From Takakia lepidozioides (taxonomy: Eukaryota; Streptophyta; Takakiopsida; Takakiales; Takakiaceae), in contig CM060731.1 in assembly GCA_030704615.1 (NCBI GenBank), positions 67,064,756 to 67,128,755 on the forward strand: a stretch of DNA of 64,000 nt, written 5' to 3'. The position numbers and the translations under genes were made by a program. The notes below the pieces were generated by a model, which saw nothing but the letters and a program-made list of their open reading frames with translations, was not told where the DNA came from and made no database searches. Shown here in pieces: positions 12,106 to 22,170 of the stretch. Position 1 is the stretch's first letter; each line of letters starts with the position of its first letter.

Positions 12106-12467
12106 TAAGGCGACTTGTTCCCTAACCATTGGGTATCTATTGGATTCAACTATATTTTCGATTAGTGGGGCTGCACGTTGCTCCGCTAGTAACGACTTTT
12201 GAGAGAATGTTCGAGTTTTATAAGAAGTTCAACATTTATCTCATTGATTGGAAATATATGTGAAAAACAATAGGAATAATGTGAGAACTTAATGCAAGCC
12301 TGCAATGTGACGATATTTTTTGCAGAGTTGGCTCTTTGAGCTTTGTTGAGAAAAAGGGGGTATTGGATCAACGGGTTACTTAACCCTCACACATTGGCCT
12401 ACGGCCATTATAAGGTATTTAACTTTCAAATGGGAGGTGGTAGCCTTGTGAAGGCCCATTTCCTCCT

Positions 12468-12905
12468 AGTGACTTATTTCTTATTTCATCCATCCATCTA
12501 TACTCATTCATCCAAAAAAAAAATTCGCTTTGTCTATCGTTAAACCGTTACACTCATAGTTAAATTAGGGGTTAGTTTAGATGCTGGCTTCATCTTGGCC
12601 GTCCGATGAATCTATGGCCGGAAAGAGGCGCCGCGTGCTTAGCCTATAGCGCCTCGCCACGCGGCAGCTTACGAGCCGCTCTAGGGTTAGTGTATAACCG
12701 GCGCTGACAAGAATCAGGGTCTTTGTGTACACCAGTGATCGTATGTGGAAAAGTGTGTGAAGCTCTGTACGCGTCAAGAAACCTGTATGTTGTCGTGTGA
12801 AAGATTCTCCTCTTGCGAGATTGCATGTTTTTCTTTGCTTCGCCCTGGTCTCATTTCACTCATTTAAGAGGATATGAGCATATGCTCTCGAGTTGTATTT
12901 GTGGT
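12468..12905. repeat. Dispersed ~430-bp repeat, copy 1
   Basis: Alignable with 45247-45690: both run from TGACTTATTT, through CCGTTACACTCATAGTTAA, GCCTCGCCACGCGGCA and GTGATCGTATGTG, to GCTCTCGAGTTGTATTTG, where similarity ends abruptly. The length suggests an LTR or a non-autonomous element. No matching inverted ends or target duplication were found. Confidence 0.6.
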
Positions 12906-13199
12906 GGAGTCTCGCCGGATAATTTCTAGGGGTTTCTTTTGTCGTGCACCTTGAGGATGTTTCTTTTGTGGAGGATGTTCTCAAGGTGGCTATGGCGGAG
13001 CAAGTGAAGGCTACGCCACAGTCATGGTGGGCGGATAAGGCCCAAGAGATTGCTATCTAGCAACCAAAGGATGCATCTCCTACCTCTAAGCCTGGTGTAC
13101 CCAAGGTTGCAGTAACTGAGGACAATTAGGAACCAAATGTTGGACCTACAGTTACCGAAGGAGAGAGACGGAGGATCCAGCGATTTCTAAGGACTTACA

Positions 13200-13760
13200 G
13201 AAATTTTTTCGAAGGTTCTACAGGTATAGTGACATGGAGAGGTCTTTGATCCAGTCACGGACTATGGAGTTGTTCGAAGCTAGATTGGTGGAGTTGTCAG
13301 GTGGGGAGTATGCCTCGGCAACAGTGAAGTTAGCTAAGAATGATATCTATGGCAATTGGACAGAAAGAAAGATGTGTGGGGACTATCGGCATGTGAACCA
13401 TTAGACTAAGTCCGATAGATATGTCATGCCAACTGCAGAGGAGATATTTGATGCCATTGGGCATGCGAAGGTGTTTAGCACATTGGACTTGCGATCCGGT
13501 TACCACCAGTTGCCAATCAAAGAGGCTGACAAGCAAAAGACGACATTCTGGGGGATTGACCGACATATGAAGGATTGCTTGTGCCAATGGCAGTTCCTAC
13601 CGTTTGGATTGAAAAATGCTCCTATAGAGTTCAGAGGGTAATGGGTAGGATTCTTACGGGGCTAGACTTCGTCCGATGCTACATTAATTGATTACATGAT
13701 CATCATCTTTAGTGCTATGATTGAGGAGCACGAGAGACACCTTCAGATGGCGTTTGAGAG
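13200..13760 (+). pseudogene. Reverse transcriptase remnant (gypsy family A copy 1)
   Basis: Fingers and palm of a Ty3/gypsy RT: LVELSGGEYASATVKL, MCGDYRHVNH, then a stop, KVFSTLDLRSGYHQLPIKEA and FLPFGLKNAP. The catalytic YIDD box has decayed: at about 13679 the frame reads CYIN followed by a stop. A second frame break follows FRG near 13640. Not functional. Confidence 0.9.
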
Positions 13761-14094
13761 CACATGGGTTGAAAATATTGCACTCCGGGAAGCGCAAGTT
13801 CTCCACAACCAGATTGAGTATCTGGACCACGTGATATACCCTGGAGGATTGGGTGTTCAAAGGACCTGTTGAGGCCATTCCACGCATTCCACGCCCCGTA
13901 GATGTTAGCAAGAGTTCGTGCTTTCATGGGGTTGACAAACTATTATTGACGGTTTGTCAAGGGATTTAGCAGCATTACAAAGGCTCTTACCGAGTTGACC
14001 AAGGTGGATCATGAGTGGCAGTGGGAGGAGGAGTAGGATGAAGCCTTTGAGGAACTCAAGGCTCAATTGACTTCTGCACCTATTTTGAGGCGGC

Positions 14095-14520
14095 CTATTC
14101 GGGGGCGACCTTCCAGCTACATACGGATTGGAGTATGTTGGGGATTGGAGCAGTGCTCACACAAGTGGATGATGAGGGAAGAGAGTTCATAGTGGCCTAT
14201 GCTAGCCGCTCGAACAATGATGTTGAGGCGAAGTATAGATCATATGAAAGAGAGTGTTTAGCTGGAGTATGGATTGTGGCACATTTCAGATGTTAGTTCC
14301 ATGGCAATCTCTTCACCCTTGTCACGGATCACCAACCATTGAAGTGGTTTATGGAGTCAAACAAGCTTACAGAGAAGCTTGCACGGTGGGCACTTATGCT
14401 TCAAGAGTACAACTTTTAGGTGGTGCATCGAGCCGGTATAGTCAATCGGGATGCAGATGGATTGAGTCATAATCCATGCACGAGCAAGAATGATGATACT
14501 GGATCTCGGTGGCGATGAGG
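14095..14520 (+). pseudogene. RNase H remnant (gypsy family A copy 1)
   Basis: Across several frames it reads HTDWSMLGIGAVLTQVDDEG, then VAYASRSNN, SYERECLAGVW, LVTDHQPLKWFMES and IVNRDADGLSHNPC, the usual RNase H and connection sequence of gypsy elements. Interrupted by frameshifts and stops. Confidence 0.88.
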
Positions 14521-14579
14521 AGATGGTCCCAGGATGTCATGCATCTGCATTTTTTTGCATTCTAGCAACATGGGAGCTC

Positions 14580-15560
14580 AAGCTGGTCCATCCCATAGGA
14601 TTGGTCATGTAGATGGTGTGCATGACGATCCGGAGATCAGTGAGGAGCTTGGTGGTACTAAGGATGTGTATAAAGATGCAGCAGTGTTGGCATACCTTCG
14701 TACCGGAGAGACAACAGCCAGTGTGACTGCTAAGGAAAGAGATCGAATCCTACAACGAGCCAAGAGGTTCAAGTGGGAGGGGACTCACCTACTCCGTGTA
14801 TGGGAGGATGGATGAGTGAGGATTGTGCCTCACCCAACACAATGAGTGCGATTGGTACGCCATGCCCATGAGGAATTGGGACATTTTGGGGTGCGACGCA
14901 CTCATAGTTTGCTACAAGGACAGTATTGGTGGCGGGGCATGCACACAAATGTGCAGCAGCTAGTGGAAGGGTGCATGGTGTGTGATAGAGTGCAAGCTTC
15001 TTTCAACGCAACTACCCACAATTGCATCTTTACCCATTATAGGTTTGGGCTATCGTTGGAGTCTTGACTTCGCAGGCCCATTGCCACTAACAATTCGCCA
15101 TAACAAGTATGTGTTGGTGATGGTGGAACGTTTCTCCAAATGGATTGAACTGGTGGTATCGCTTGACAAGGCAAGTGAGGGGGCCGCGTATGCATTCTTA
15201 GATCAAGTGCTTAGCCAATTTGGTGTTCCAGCCGAGGTACTCACGGACCAGGGGAGAGAGTTCTTGGGGGAGTTTCAGGTTTTGTGCGAGCAAGCCTTGA
15301 TAGATCACCGCACTACTTCTCGGAATCATCCCGAGGCTGATGGCTTGGCGGAGAGAGATGTTCAAACAGTCAAGAGGGGTTTGCATAAGTATGGTTTGCA
15401 GAAGGGACACCTAGGAAATTGGGACCTTCAGCTACATTGGTTGGCTATGGGCTATAGATTCAGCAAACAAACGTCACTTGCCTCATTCTCACCTTACTTT
15501 CTTCTCTTCGGCCGGGAGCCAGAGTTGCTTGCATCTATTCGCAAGGAGGCTTAGTAGTCC
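14580..15560 (+). pseudogene. Integrase remnant (gypsy family A copy 1)
   Basis: Zinc-binding HHCC region (HAHEELGHFG with CMVCDRVQ) at 14846-14997, then the core with the first Asp in SLDFAGPLPL, the second in LTDQGREFLG and Glu in HPEADGLAE. One frameshift near 15040 separates the two parts, and stops interrupt the N-terminal linker (near 14814 and 14845). Confidence 0.9.
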
Positions 15561-15579
15561 TCAATCTTGATTATCCAGA

Positions 15580-16079
15580 TGTATGGACACAAACGTGTGA
15601 CCAACGGTCAGAGTTGTTCAATGCCTATGCCTATGGCTTTTGATAACCTTGTTATTGCCCAACACCGAGACACATTGAGGTATGTCACTTTACGTGGATG
15701 AGGATATCGACCGGGTGTTCGGAGATTCAACCCTGGGGACTATGTATACTTGCAGCAGACAGCACCAACGACCGTGGATGTCACAGCAGGGCGTATGTTT
15801 CTAAGGATCAGGGAGGTGTTGCCTTCAGGAGTGTTGATTATGGAGGGTCGGGATGGCATACGGTATGGAAAGACCATGTGCGCAATTGTGCGTTATGTCA
15901 CCTTCCCCATATGGATGAGATGATAGATCCCAACCTTGCAGTCGTACCTGTAGGGTTGCATTGTATGCTATGTGGGCATGCTGGTGGTGCCGCAACCATG
16001 TTAGTGTGTGGCACATGGGATGTTTAATACCGCTACTTGAGGAGGTTCCTAGCGGAGAATGGTTGTGTCCACAATGCCT
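15580..16079 (+). pseudogene. Integrase tail and C-terminal PHD finger remnant (gypsy family A copy 1)
   Basis: After the integrase tail (RRFNPGDYVYLQQTAPTT) comes HCMLCGHAGGAATMLVC at 15959-16009, the first three cysteines of a C4HC3 PHD finger. A short deletion then shifts the frame, and WHMGCLIPLLEEVPSGEWLC plus PQC follows to the stop near 16079. Aligned with copy 2, 19 nt holding the fourth cysteine are missing here. The remaining pattern CxxC, C, HxxC, CxxC and the Trp before the last cysteine pair are diagnostic of PHD fingers rather than of a chromodomain. Confidence 0.82.
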
Positions 16080-16104
16080 TAAACATAGGTAATGGGCATG
16101 ATAT

Positions 16105-16134
16105 GGTTAGGTTGGCAAGTGATCCAACCTAACC
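16105..16134. repeat. Perfect 11-bp inverted repeat (hairpin)
   Basis: GGTTAGGTTGG and CCAACCTAACC separated by 8 nt, just downstream of the PHD stop of copy 1. Function unknown; possibly a terminator-like or recombination-prone hairpin. Confidence 0.7.
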
Positions 16135-16177
16135 ACATAAACTAAGTCAAGCCAAGGGCACCTTTGCTAAAGGAATC
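16134..16177 (-). repeat. LTR-derived fragment of gypsy family A
   Basis: About 44 bp (CATAAACTAAGTCAAGCCAA and onward) nearly identical to part of both LTR copies at about 35134 and 44263. Relative to copy 1 it is inverted, so it is not simply that copy's own 3' LTR. Confidence 0.6.
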
Positions 16178-16233
16178 AAACTCATGCTACAGCTCTCTTT
16201 TGTCTTGCTCATGGCATATCCATTCCAGGCAGC

Positions 16234-16890
16234 ATGCATGGTCTGCCCCCATGCCATGCCATCCCGCAATTGACAACTCAGCCTTATCCAGAGTATACCA
16301 CGGGTGAGGATTTTGATAGGTTTCTTCAAATGTTTGAGATTATTGCTCATGCTGTGAATGGGGTGCCTGAAAATTTTAAAGTAACAATCTTTAGAATGAG
16401 CATGACGGGGCCAGGTCGTGATTTACTACATGCAGCTGTCATGGATGATCCTCAGCTCAATTGGGCTACCCTTATCGAGTGGGCTAGAACCTTGTTCAAA
16501 CCTTTGGAGCGGCCTCTAGATTGTTTCACCAAATTTTCCTCTAGAACCTACCAGCCACGGAAGCCCTTATGGAAGTACTACATGGATCTCAAGTTGGCTG
16601 CTACTGAAAACATTACGGATGCAGCAGACAGGGATCATATGATCAAGGTATACTTCCTTCTTGGTTTTCCCCCTGCTATTCAACCTTCGGCTCAGCGTCG
16701 TTATTTTGTTAATGATATGTCTATGCTAGCGGAGGTTGGTCTTAAAATGGCAGACTTGGCTAACAGCAAACCGATGCAAAGTCATGCCAGACTTCAAGCT
16801 CTTGTGGGCTCTGAAGCTGACATGCATGCGACATCTCTCCCCTATGTGCCACCTGCAATGCAATCTAGGTCAGAAGATTTTTCTCTATAG
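16234..16890 (+). pseudogene. Gag of gypsy family B
   Basis: 218-residue open frame with retrotransposon Gag-like layout: FDRFLQMFEIIAHAVNGVP, MTGPGRDLLHAAV, LFKPLERPLDCF, WKYYMDLKLAAT and VYFLLGFPPAIQP. A zinc-knuckle remnant follows in another frame at about 17065-17110 (CYICGSFEHW). The start Met is arbitrary because the upstream end of the element is unclear. Confidence 0.75.
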
Positions 16891-17564
16891 TAGTTAGCCA
16901 ACATGATAGGGAGTCTCTGTACAGTCTGTTGACACACAATTTGCTGCCTTATAGACCAATCAACAGCGAACTGGTTGGTAGCCCAGGAGGACTCAAGGCC
17001 AGCCCAATGGTGCTAATAGGGGTCGTACTCAGACTGGTCAGGGGCTTATGAGGGCAATCGTGTTGCCTGCTATATTTGTGGGTCATTTGAGCATTGGACT
17101 AGAAGCATTGCCCTGACAGGGAAGGATTGCCAAAACTGATCAAGAACAAGAAAGCTGCCAAGAGTTCATCCCCTTCTTTAAGCTAAAGAGACATCTTGGG
17201 AAGGGGACAAAGGTCCACCATCTACCAACCCTACAAGCTATTTTATCCACTAACTTCAAGTTTTCCATTGTCCGCTCAGCAAACGATCTACAGGTCAGCG
17301 GATCAGCCCTCTTATGGCCCAATGCCATATCCATGAGTTAAGTTTTCATGCATAGTGGATACCGGATGTACTATGTTAGCAATACCTTTAAATGTTGTGA
17401 GGGTCCTTGGTTTTAAATTATGTCCTGCCTTTGGCCTTGAAGTGCTAATTGCAGATGGATCCAGATATAAGCCTCTTGGTCTGATCATTGTACCCATCCG
17501 AATGCACAAGAAAGAGGTTGTGATCACCTGCATAGTCTACTATTGGGGATCAATTTTTACTTGG

Positions 17565-18413
17565 CACTACAACAGATCGCGGTAGTTATGACTGCCAAAC
17601 TGTGGTAGTCATGGTTTTCTTGAGTTTGACCGTGACTGCACCATGTTTTTATATGAAATTGACCTCCCGCAGTCGTTTATACGACTGTACTCATATGAAT
17701 GACTATCTAAATAGTTGTCTGTATGACTACATGGTTCCGGAATGGGCGGAAGGCTGGTCAACGGCAATTGACCAGATTTAGCTCACCATTCATAGTCATT
17801 TCCATGACTACAGTGTACATGGATGAGATTACATAGTCATGATGACTACTGGGGATTTTGTAATTTGGTGTGTATAATACAATTAAAACACCATATGATC
17901 ACATGAATGACTAATGGGTATATTGGTTAGCAGGTAGTGAACTATAACTTTTATAGTAAAGAGGTTACAGGTTCAAACTCCTTTAAGTACAATCAAATGG
18001 ATAAGATGGCCCTAGGGTTAGTAGGCGGGCTAGGGATAGCACGTGGTAGCCTAGATGGGCTGTCACGTGGCATTTTCATTATTATAAAACACATTATGCC
18101 ACGTGGCACAATGCGGTGCGACGCGGCGTCCGACATATGTTTTTTAAAAAAATAGTTTTTTAAATTAAATTAATTTTTTAATCAATTGCGCCTCGCCACG
18201 TGGCGCGGTAGCGGCGACTGCAGTATGATGGTATATATGACTGCAGTGAGAGATATCACTTGGTTCATCTGACTGTAGACATCCGGACCGTACCATCTTG
18301 TACTCATTGTATTCATTTGGTTTGCACGACTTACAGTCATAGTGTCATATGTACCGTTTATGACTGCAGAATAGTCATATATACAGTCAGAAATACCGCA
18401 ATCTGTTGTAGTG
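17565..18413. mobile_element. Non-autonomous CACTA element (CACTA-N1), 849 bp
   Basis: Terminal inverted repeats start CACTACAACAGAT and match over about 30 bp with few mismatches. The 3-bp target duplication TGG flanks it (17562-17564 and 18414-18416). The interior is non-coding and rich in TATGACT(G/A)C and AGTCAT motifs on both strands, typical of CACTA subterminal transposase-binding repeats. Its first 13 bp are identical to those of the large CACTA at 21013, so the latter's relatives may have mobilised it. Inserted in the protease of gypsy B. Confidence 0.93.
17922..17990 (+). repeat. SINE-like tRNA-derived segment inside CACTA-N1
   Basis: Box A-like TTAGCAGGTAGTG (17927-17939) and box B-like GGTTCAAACTC (17970-17980) at tRNA spacing. 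Target duplications and tail were not resolved. It could be chance or a SINE head. Confidence 0.4.
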
Positions 18414-19099
18414 TGGTCTCGACTAGATGACTGGAGCTGGGGCCACCATTAGTCTGACAGACAGTTATTCGCTTCACTTTAACAATGGTGAGGGCCATGA
18501 GGTAGTTGTACCCTTGAAGGCAGTGAAACTCAAGGCTGGATCTGCCACAACCAATCTCTCCCGAGTGCAGGTCCTGGAAAAAGAGGTACAACAAAACTCT
18601 CACTCCAACCTCAATTGAAATGAATTTTACAAATTACAGCCTGATCTTCAGCTTTTGTATCAATGGCATATTTCTGATGCAGCTAGTATACATGGGTGCC
18701 CATAGCCATTCCCAGGAACTCCTGATTTGTGTTCTTATTAATATCACAATTCCTGCCATGACCCATAAGGTGGTTAAATCTGATCTAGCCTTCTTGTGTC
18801 CAGCTGCTCATCTCCTTGAATTTGAGGGTTGGAGGAGGCTTACTGCCAGCCTCAAGCATTGCCTGGTTGCTACTAGTGTGGTAGATCGAGGTTACTGAGC
18901 GCTTTCCTGTTACTATCAAGAAGGGGTCCTGGCCCGCATTACTGCCTTACTCATTGCTGAATTACGAGAAGTTCAAGCAAGCTTTGGGTTAGAGGCCATT
19001 GGCATTCAACATGGTCCTATGGATGCTTTTGCTGCAATTGCTCATCCACCTCTCCCTCATCAAATTCATGAAGGTAAAGCTGCCCTCACCAAAGTCCTA

Positions 19100-20410
19100 T
19101 CTGAAATCAAATTAGACACCATTCTTTCATCATGACAAAAGAAAAAAGTTGAGATGTTTGTGGCCAAGAACTTAGATGTTTTCAGCTTGGGATCTACTGA
19201 TTTGGGACGCACTCCCATCCTTCAGCATGATATCATCACTGAGGACCTCCTATTAAGTAATTTGCTTACCAAGAGAGTGTCAAGGAGCGTGCTATAGTTC
19301 AAAAAGAAGTGCAGGAAATGCTAGATGTTGGTGTCATTAAACCATCAGTTTCTCCTTGGGCAAGCCCAATTGTCCTGGTTGGAAAGAAAAATAGCACTAC
19401 CTGCTTTTGTGTTGACTTCAGGAAGTTGAATGACATTACCAAGAAAGAGGTCTATCCCCTGCCCATGATCAATGAGATCTTAAATCAATTGCATGGTGCT
19501 ACCATCTTCTCCTCCTTTGATCTTGCATTTGGTTTTTGGCAAGTACCTCTCACTGATGCAGCAAAAAAAAAGACCTCCTTCGTGTGTCACATAGGTAAGT
19601 ATCAATATGAGACAATGCCCTCTGGCCTCTGTAATGCTACCTCTACTTTCTAGCGCCTCATGGATATTGTGTTGGATAATCTCCGCTGGGATGTGCCTTG
19701 ATTTACATAGATGATATTAATGTATACTCAACAAATTTTGATGCCCGTGGACTGATCTGCAATGTGTGTTCAGAAAATTGCGCACTGCAGACCTAAAGGT
19801 TAAACCAAAAAAATGTGAGCTATTTATGCTTGAGCTGCATTTCCTTGGGCATGTCCTGTCCAGGGATGGCTTACTTCTTAATCCTGCCAAGCTTGAATCT
19901 GTTTGGGGCTTTCCTATTCCCCGGGATAAACATTGCATCAAATCCTTCATTGGTCTAGCTTCTTATTACAGGCGCTTCATTAAAAACTTTGCTAAGCTTG
20001 CTCACCCTCTAACCAAGGTGTTGTTAAAGGATGTCAGGTTTGAATGAACCTTCTCCCAGCAAGCTATCTTTGACACCCTCCGCAAAGCCTTGTGTTCAGC
20101 ATCCATCTTGATGTTTCATAACTTTGAATTACTTTTCCTGCTCAAGACTGATGCATCGGATGTTTTTATTTCTGCAATCTTGTGTCAAGTTGTAGAAGGA
20201 AAAAAACATGTAATAGCCTATGCATCCTGCCGTCTAGACCATCATGAGAAGAATTATTCCATATCTGATAAGGAAGGTCTGGCCCTGGTTTTTGGTGCGA
20301 AGCACTTCAGGCAATATTTACATGGCAGCCGGTTTGTGGTAGAGACTGATCATCGTCCACTAAAAACTCTTGTTAGGCCAATGGAGCTTCATGGCAGGAA
20401 AATATCAACA
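19100..20410 (+). pseudogene. Reverse transcriptase and RNase H of gypsy family B
   Basis: Linker with LDVFSLGSTDLGRTPILQHD; RT with GVIKPSVSPWASPIVLVGKK, CVDFRKLNDITKK, FSSFDLAFGFWQVPL and METMPSGL-type palm sequence; catalytic LIYIDDINVYS after a frameshift near 19700; thumb with HFLGHVLSRDGL and SFIGLASYYRRFIKNFAKLA; RNase H with LLKTDASDVFISAILCQ, IAYASCRLDHHEKNYS and VETDHRPLKTL. Broken by at least a TAG near 19651, one frameshift and a TGA near 20045. Confidence 0.9.
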
Positions 20411-21012
20411 CTGATGCGCGGACCCGTGTTGATCCTCTTGTTAGTAGGCCTTTGCTCACCTTGGATGATCTTGCAGCTACTGATGCAGCCACTACTCCAA
20501 ATCCAGTTCATATTCTCAACCTCATTTGCGCAGATCAGCGACCCTTGGCCTTGGATTCTCATTGCAACTTGGCTGCATGGGGCTGGTCTAGCCTTTCTTG
20601 ATGATCCTGGTTGATTTGCTCATGTGCTAGTATGTATGGTGGACCTAAAGCTTAGTGAGAATTCGGATAGTTTGGTGGAAGTTCCTTGACATGTTCCAGC
20701 TCTTCTCTTTCCTAGGCTCCCGAGTTTGTTGTAATTCAACTGCTGCACTCCGGTGTGACTTTGGCTTGAACTTCAAGGCCTGATTTGGCTATCCATGAGT
20801 AGTAACAAATGAGGTGAAGAGAATCCCTCGCTGGAGATCATAGGTGCGGGCACTCCAGTCCACCTTCACTAAAGCCGATTGTCTATCTCTTATGTGCAGT
20901 GCAGTCATGGATGATCAGCTACATATTGCGCTACTCCTGCGATGCCAAATTGGGCGTTCGTCAACCGGCCTTTCTGAATCATTGCATAAACAAATTCTCT
21001 ATCATGTGTCTA

Positions 21013-21560
21013 CACTACAACAGATGAGCGTTTTTATGACTTCACATATGACTATTTTTTCAGTCTTATATGCGTTCATGACTACATCACTCTGTAGTGA
21101 AAAAAGCCCTGTCATAGCGACTAGTCTTTAGGACTGCGTTTTGCAAGTCATATCCATGACTGCTTGCGTGGCACCTGGAGTCCTGCTGCAGAGAGGGTTG
21201 CAGTCACAACTATATGACTAATATATGACTACATTGTCTGTTGAGCGCTGCCTACATGGAGAGGCTTCAGCGGGACACGTGCGCCACTGCGCAAGCGACA
21301 CGTCATGCATTCGTCAGGGGATCATATGACTATATGTCTGCAAAGTGATGCCTACATGGAGAGGCGACGGATGGACACGTGCGCCACTGCGAATTTGACA
21401 TGTCACAACTTCTTGCCATGATCATATGACTACATGTATGCACACTGATGCCTACATGGAGAGGAGCTAGCAAGACACGTGTGCTATGGCAGATTTCACA
21501 CGTGGTGACTACATGACTCGCTCATATGACTACATGGATGTCTACATGGAGAGTTGTTAG
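21013..21560. repeat. Left subterminal repeat array of the large CACTA
   Basis: Repeated units of about 100 bp contain TGATGCCTACATGGAGAGG, GACACGTG(C/T)GC and CATATGACTACATG (units near 21225, 21345, 21445 and 21535). Such arrays bind the TNPA-type protein in known CACTA elements. Confidence 0.8.
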
Positions 21561-21975
21561 CAGGACACCTGTTGCACTTGAGAGGGGCACAGCAGGGTAC
21601 CCGTAACCCACCACAGCACCTTGAAGAGCAACAATCAGCCCTACTCCATATTTCTTGCGTTTGGAGTTCACATCCAACAGCCGAACCTCGTCACCCACCC
21701 TGAACTGTGATCCCAACTCCACACAAAAAAGAACACGATGTGAAAACCCATGACATACACACGACTAGGACACTCAACATTTGCGAGCTAAAGAGAGCCC
21801 CAAGGTTGGAAAAAATAAAACAAACAAGACAACGGCCTGGACTTACTCCATTTGCCGTCTCTAGTGGTGGTGAGACCTCTTTTGGGGGGCTACTCGCCGG
21901 GTCGACACTCTTGCCCCTCGTCTGTACCGGCTTGTCGACAATATCACCTTTGTTTGTCACAAGTTCATGTGTCAC
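21522..21975 (-). pseudogene. TNP1-like C-terminal exons of a CACTA gene
   Basis: Two apparent exons on minus: one rich in Pro and Ser (KSVDPASSPPKEVSPP) ending at a GTAAGT near 21843, and one reading FRVGDEVRLLDVNSKRKKYG then VGLIVALQGAVVGYG. The latter resembles the small TNP1/transposase_23 module of CACTA elements. The assignment is by pattern only and the gene limits are uncertain. Confidence 0.4.
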
Positions 21976-22170
21976 AGATCAGAGAACAACCAGGAAAGCA
22001 ATGAGCAAACAAGAATAGTGAATAGAAACAAAATCCAAGTATGAATCAAACAAAAAAAGCCAACATGAAAAGCTGCAAAGAAACCTAGCATTAATCAAGC
22101 AACTGAGGAGAAGCATCCAGGAAAGCAATGCAATGAATGAACCCACAAAAATGTAGCCTCTGGAGCACTG

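Larger units (their letters stand above)
12945..16079 (+). mobile_element. Ty3/gypsy family A, copy 1: 5'-truncated, decayed
   Basis: Begins in the linker between the methyltransferase region and RT (reading LEDVSFVEDVLK), then RT, RNase H, integrase and a PHD finger remnant. It has no LTRs and many stops and frameshifts. It is clearly the same family as the minus-strand element at 34940-44574, since long colinear stretches of protein match (for example KRFKWEGTHLLRVWEDG and HAHEELGHFGVRRTHSL). It keeps an RT-to-RNase H segment that is deleted in copy 2, so the copies complement each other for describing the family. A TAG at 13058-13060 is shared in position with copy 2. Confidence 0.9.
17352..18615 (+). 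pseudogene. Aspartic protease of gypsy family B, interrupted by CACTA-N1
   Basis: Retropepsin-like segment with active-site DTGCTMLAIPLNVV, then LGFKLCPAFGLEVLIADGS and GLIIVPIRMHKKEVVI up to 17564. A CACTA element interrupts the frame at 17565-18413. The same sequence resumes after it (MTGAGATISLTDSYSLHFN and onward). Confidence 0.75.
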
